This document shows, one piece after another, positions 41,260-43,749 of a DNA stretch of 43,749 nt. The position numbers were made by a program, and so were the translations under genes. The stretch is from NCBI GenBank assembly GCA_019744975.1, contig JAIETP010000043.1, forward strand, positions 1-43,749, read 5' to 3'. Origin of the DNA: Burkholderiales bacterium (lineage in GTDB: Bacteria; Pseudomonadota; Gammaproteobacteria; Burkholderiales; SG8-41). Every line of letters starts with the position of its first letter. Within the stretch, counting starts at the first letter, position 1. Below the pieces are notes generated by a model. It had not been told where the DNA came from. It saw nothing but the letters and a program-made list of their open reading frames with translations, and did not search any database.

Positions 41260-42213
41260 TCAGTAACCCCGCGCCCGGTCCACTTCGGTCGCAAAGGGTT
41301 CACCCGCGAGAAAACAGCGCGCGTTTTCGGCGAAGATCTCCGCAACCACGGCGCCGCGGCCGGCATGGCCGCCGCCGATGTGCGGCAGCACAAGAATGTT
41401 TTCCGTGGTCCAGAACGGATGTATTGCCGGCAGCGGTTCCTCGCGGAATACGTCGAGCACGGCGCCGGCAATGGTTTTGTTTTTCACCGCGGCAATCAGA
41501 TCGTCATCGTTAACCAGTGAACCGCGCGCGAAATTGAGCAGCCAAGCGTTTGGCTTCATCACCTTCAGGCGCGCGGTGTTGATGAAATTGTCGGTCTCGG
41601 CGGTGGCCGGCATCAGCAGCACAACAAAATCCGACTGGCGCAGCACATCATCGGTTTCATCGCCGGCATACACCTCCTCCACGCCCTCCACCGGCTCCGG
41701 CGAACGTTTGGTCCCGATCACGCGCATCTCCAGCGCGGCCGCCTTCAGTGCCAGTTCCTGGCCGATCGCGCCAAGACCCAGGATGCCCAGCGTCTGGCCG
41801 GCGAGCAGCGTGGACTGGCGTTTGTTCCAGCGCGAGGCCTTCTGATCCAGGGCGACCGCCATGTACGGCTTGGTCAGGTGAAACAGCGCGCCGAGAATGT
41901 TCTCCGACATCGAATGGCGGTGCGAGCCCCGCGCGCAGCACAGGGCGACGTCATCGCGCAGTCCGGGCGCGCCCAGCCAGGCTTCAACACCGGCCGTCAT
42001 CGCCTGCACCCAGCGCAGTTTGGGCATGCGCCCAAGCAAACCGCCGGGTTTCCACCCGGCCAGCACTTCCAAGCGCGGAATCAGATCTTCGGGTGGCTTG
42101 TCCTCACGCTTCACGCAATGCAGTTCAAAACGGTCGGCAATGCCGGCGTTGTCCAGCGCCTGTTCGTACGACTTGAAATCATCCAGCCACAACAGGCAGA
42201 CAGGTTTGCTCAT
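41260..42213 (-). CDS. D-isomer-specific 2-hydroxyacid dehydrogenase (GhrA-like)
   Basis: A 317-residue NAD(P)-dependent 2-hydroxyacid dehydrogenase. The Rossmann motif GLGAIGQE begins near residue 146, and the catalytic residues are Arg230 in NFARGSLV, Glu259 in FREEPLP and His278 in LPHIGGGHAG. The short N-terminal domain and the LPHIGG context resemble glyoxylate/hydroxypyruvate reductases. The open frame extends to 42261, but MSKPVCLLWLDDF at 42213 is the natural start. The next gene upstream on this strand, an FAH-family hydrolase, is separated by about 120 bases and an AT-rich repeat, so co-transcription is uncertain. Confidence 0.9.
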   Translation of the reverse strand: MSKPVCLLWLDDFKSYEQALDNAGIADRFELHCVKREDKPPEDLIPRLEVLAGWKPGGLLGRMPKLRWVQAMTAGVEAWLGAPGLRDDVALCCARGSHRHSMSENILGALFHLTKPYMAVALDQKASRWNKRQSTLLAGQTLGILGLGAIGQELALKAAALEMRVIGTKRSPEPVEGVEEVYAGDETDDVLRQSDFVVLLMPATAETDNFINTARLKVMKPNAWLLNFARGSLVNDDDLIAAVKNKTIAGAVLDVFREEPLPAIHPFWTTENILVLPHIGGGHAGRGAVVAEIFAENARCFLAGEPFATEVDRARGY

Positions 42214-42300
42214 CGAATGGGTTCCCGGAGTAGTTGGTGTGGAATATCGATTGCTGTGCAATCGAAGCGCTGCGTTTCACTGCCACGCAGGGGATATAAA

Positions 42301-42334
42301 AAAATATCAATATAATCAAATGTTTATGTAATAT
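42301..42334 (+). repeat. AT-rich dispersed intergenic element, copy 5
   Basis: AAAATATCAATATAATCAAA then TGTTTATGTAATAT, directly abutting the TAG stop of the FAH-family gene as copy 1 abuts the ettA stop. Confidence 0.8.
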
Positions 42335-43123
42335 CTACGCCTTGGCGCGTATCACCGGACTGCGCAACACACCAATATCCTTCTGCATGATCTCGCAGAC
42401 GTCGCCGTGTTTCAGATTGGGTTCGGTGGCGTCGTCCGTGCCGAGCCAGATCACATCACCCGGATGGAGCGTCATATAACGCGTGATCTCGGCGATGTAA
42501 CGCTGCGCCGAGAACAGCATCTTGCCGGTGTTGTAACCCGCGACGCGTTTGCCGTTCATGTGGATCTCGACGTCGAGGTTCATCGGATCCAGACCCGTGG
42601 TGATGAAGGGGCCCATCGGCTTCCAGGTGTCGCAGTTTTTCGCGCGCCATAACGTGCGGTCGGATTTCTGCCAGTTGCGTTCGCTGACGTCGTTGCCCAG
42701 CGTGTAACCGAGGACGCAGGACAGCGCGTTTTCTTCGGTGAGATTCTTTGCGGTCTTGCCGACCACCGCCACCAGTTCACCCTCGAACTGCACCATGTCC
42801 GAGGCATCGGCGGGAATCACGATGGCTTCATCGGTGGCGCACAGCGCGTTGAATGAGCGATAACCGACGTCGGCCTTTTCCGGATACTTGGGCGCCACAC
42901 CCTTGCGCTTCGCGCCCCATTCGATATGGGCGGCGTAGTTCAGACCGGCGCAGTAGAAATTGCGCGGTTCGCAGGGGATCAGGGTTTTGAGGGAGGACAG
43001 CGCGTGCTGCTTGCCGTTGGTCTTCCAAGTGCCGAACGGTGAGCCGTCGAGTTCATCGACACGGTCGCCTTCGACGAGACCGAAGAAGTTACGGGATTGG
43101 TGCTGGAAACGGCCGAATTTCAT
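42335..43123 (-). CDS. fumarylacetoacetate hydrolase (FAH) family protein
   Basis: A 262-residue FAH-superfamily enzyme, a fold that hydrolyses or decarboxylates C-C bonds next to carbonyls in aromatic and organic acid breakdown. Visible are NFYCAGLNYAAHIEWG, the metal-binding QFEGELVAVVGK (Glu114, Glu116), YTLGNDVSERNWQ with the third acidic ligand, GKMLFSAQRYIAEIT, and the C-terminal HPGDVIWLGTDD (usual PGDVI.TGTP). The replacement of the usual GTP by GTD and the N-terminal WGAKRKGVAPKYPEKA insert are mild oddities. An AGGA site precedes the ATG. It lies between a 2-hydroxyacid dehydrogenase and a Fic-like fragment. The substrate is unknown. Confidence 0.92.
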   Translation of the reverse strand: MKFGRFQHQSRNFFGLVEGDRVDELDGSPFGTWKTNGKQHALSSLKTLIPCEPRNFYCAGLNYAAHIEWGAKRKGVAPKYPEKADVGYRSFNALCATDEAIVIPADASDMVQFEGELVAVVGKTAKNLTEENALSCVLGYTLGNDVSERNWQKSDRTLWRAKNCDTWKPMGPFITTGLDPMNLDVEIHMNGKRVAGYNTGKMLFSAQRYIAEITRYMTLHPGDVIWLGTDDATEPNLKHGDVCEIMQKDIGVLRSPVIRAKA

Positions 43124-43138
43124 GGAGCGTCCTTTGAG

Positions 43139-43675
43139 TTATGTCTGACTGCGCTTGTCTGGAAACAATCCCGGCATCCAGCGCGAAGCCAGCGCCGCCG
43201 GAAATGCCAGCCGCAACGGCGCCCGGGATGATTCCGATTCAAACACACCGCGCTGGAGCAACTCGCTGGTCACCCGGCGGGAAGTGCGATCGGTTGTGCC
43301 CAACAAGGACCCGATCTCCCCGCGCGGCAATTCGCCCCGGTACAGCATGGCCTCCAATAACTGCCCGGCACGTTGCGGCAGTTTGCCCATGCGCGTTTCC
43401 TCCTCCGCCCAAACGAGTATGCGCGTACGCAATGCATCCGGTCGCATCAGGTCTTCCATGAACTCGACCTGATCCAATCCGGTTTCCAGAAAAAACCGCG
43501 TGAACTCCGCCAATGCCTCTTCACTGAGATTGCCTCTGCCGTCCAGATCATTGCGGCGCGGCAAATCACAATTGGCCAGCAGTTGCTTGTAAGTATCCAC
43601 GTTCCGCGCGAGGCCGCGCGCAATGGACCAGACCCCGCCCGTATCCAGCTGCGCGAGCCAATGCGCGTGTGACAT
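43139..43675 (-). pseudogene. Fic-family protein fragment lacking the catalytic motif
   Basis: A 178-residue frame that matches the C-terminal half of Fic (AMP-transferase) family proteins: MSHAHWLAQLDTGGVWSIAR, GLARNVDTYKQLLANCD, RRNDLDGRGNLSEEALAEF, then a helix-turn-helix-like tail (LPRGEIGSLLGTTDRTSRRV). In complete proteins the segment just before MSHA carries HPFxxGNGRxxR, the ATP-binding catalytic motif. Here the in-frame residues before the ATG read LIYGGIT, so the catalytic half is absent. A GGGGGGA ribosome site could still allow translation of the remnant as a DNA-binding protein. It is either a decayed gene or a domesticated regulatory fragment. The window ends 74 bases upstream. 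Confidence 0.7.
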
Positions 43676-43749
43676 GGTAATCCCCCCGTAAATCAGTATC
43701 AGCCAGAAGTGGAATTTTCTCGTAATCTACCCCGAGGAGGTTCCCTTGA

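Noticed and set aside
43735-43749. AGGAGG followed by TTG at the right edge as the start of a divergent gene
   Set aside because: Only three or four bases of the possible coding sequence are inside the window, so it cannot be supported.

Overview
The window looks like a chromosomal segment of a GC-rich betaproteobacterium, probably Burkholderiales or a close relative. Four ordinary periplasmic receptors of the Bug (tripartite tricarboxylate transporter, TTT) family and one Bug-derived chimera lie in 43.7 kb, an expansion typical of that order. They sit among CoA-transferase, TauD-type dioxygenase, MmgE/PrpD, amidase and fumarylacetoacetate-hydrolase genes for organic acid catabolism. No rRNA, tRNA, CRISPR array, transposase or phage gene was seen. 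No stretch longer than 300 bases lacks a gene; the largest gap is about 243 bases (13447-13689) and nothing was recognised in it.

The most striking content is a selenoprotein system present at two loci. Three genes contain an in-frame TGA that reads through into the motif U-G-S-C: 2767-3297 (+), 31692-32222 (-) and 33830-35569 (-). Each TGA is followed, at exactly the same distance (11 nt), by a hairpin with a GU-containing loop, as expected of a bacterial SECIS element. The UGSC proteins travel with a second family of about 340 residues marked by a D-G-L-P-x-V-x-P-T motif. Locus A is Bug receptor, DGLP, DGLP (tandem duplicate), UGSC. Locus B is UGSC-DGLP fusion, CinA-like protein, DGLP, UGSC, with a Bug receptor gene just upstream beyond its own terminator. 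The natural fusion and the repeated gene order argue that UGSC and DGLP proteins form one enzyme. The substrate is unknown; the neighbouring receptors suggest an imported organic acid. No selA, selB, selC or selD is in the window.

Layout: 1-3.3 kb, locus A. 3.4-5.9 kb, ettA and a racemase-fold protein lacking the usual cysteines. 6.1-9.4 kb, an operon-like trio (HMG-CoA-lyase-type lyase, CaiB/BaiF CoA-transferase, TauD dioxygenase). 9.4-13.4 kb, a four-domain rhodanese protein, an exported hypothetical protein and an MmgE/PrpD protein. 13.7-19.4 kb, mostly exported proteins of unknown role on the minus strand (alpha/beta hydrolase, ankyrin, Bug-DUF4189-like chimera, MORN). 19.5-22.1 kb, a two-component system. 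22.1-26.6 kb, dinB and metR, divergent from metE with a textbook MetR box. 26.7-31.7 kb, solute receptors, an aldehyde dehydrogenase and a second TauD dioxygenase. 31.7-36.7 kb, locus B and its receptor. 36.8-43.7 kb, two nucleotidyltransferase-fold genes, amidase, Bug receptor, 2-hydroxyacid dehydrogenase, FAH-family hydrolase and a truncated Fic-family protein.

An AT-rich intergenic element of about 35 bp occurs five times (near 3.36, 28.46, 37.48, 40.08 and 42.32 kb) against a GC-rich background. Functions are assigned by motif reading alone; no database search was possible.
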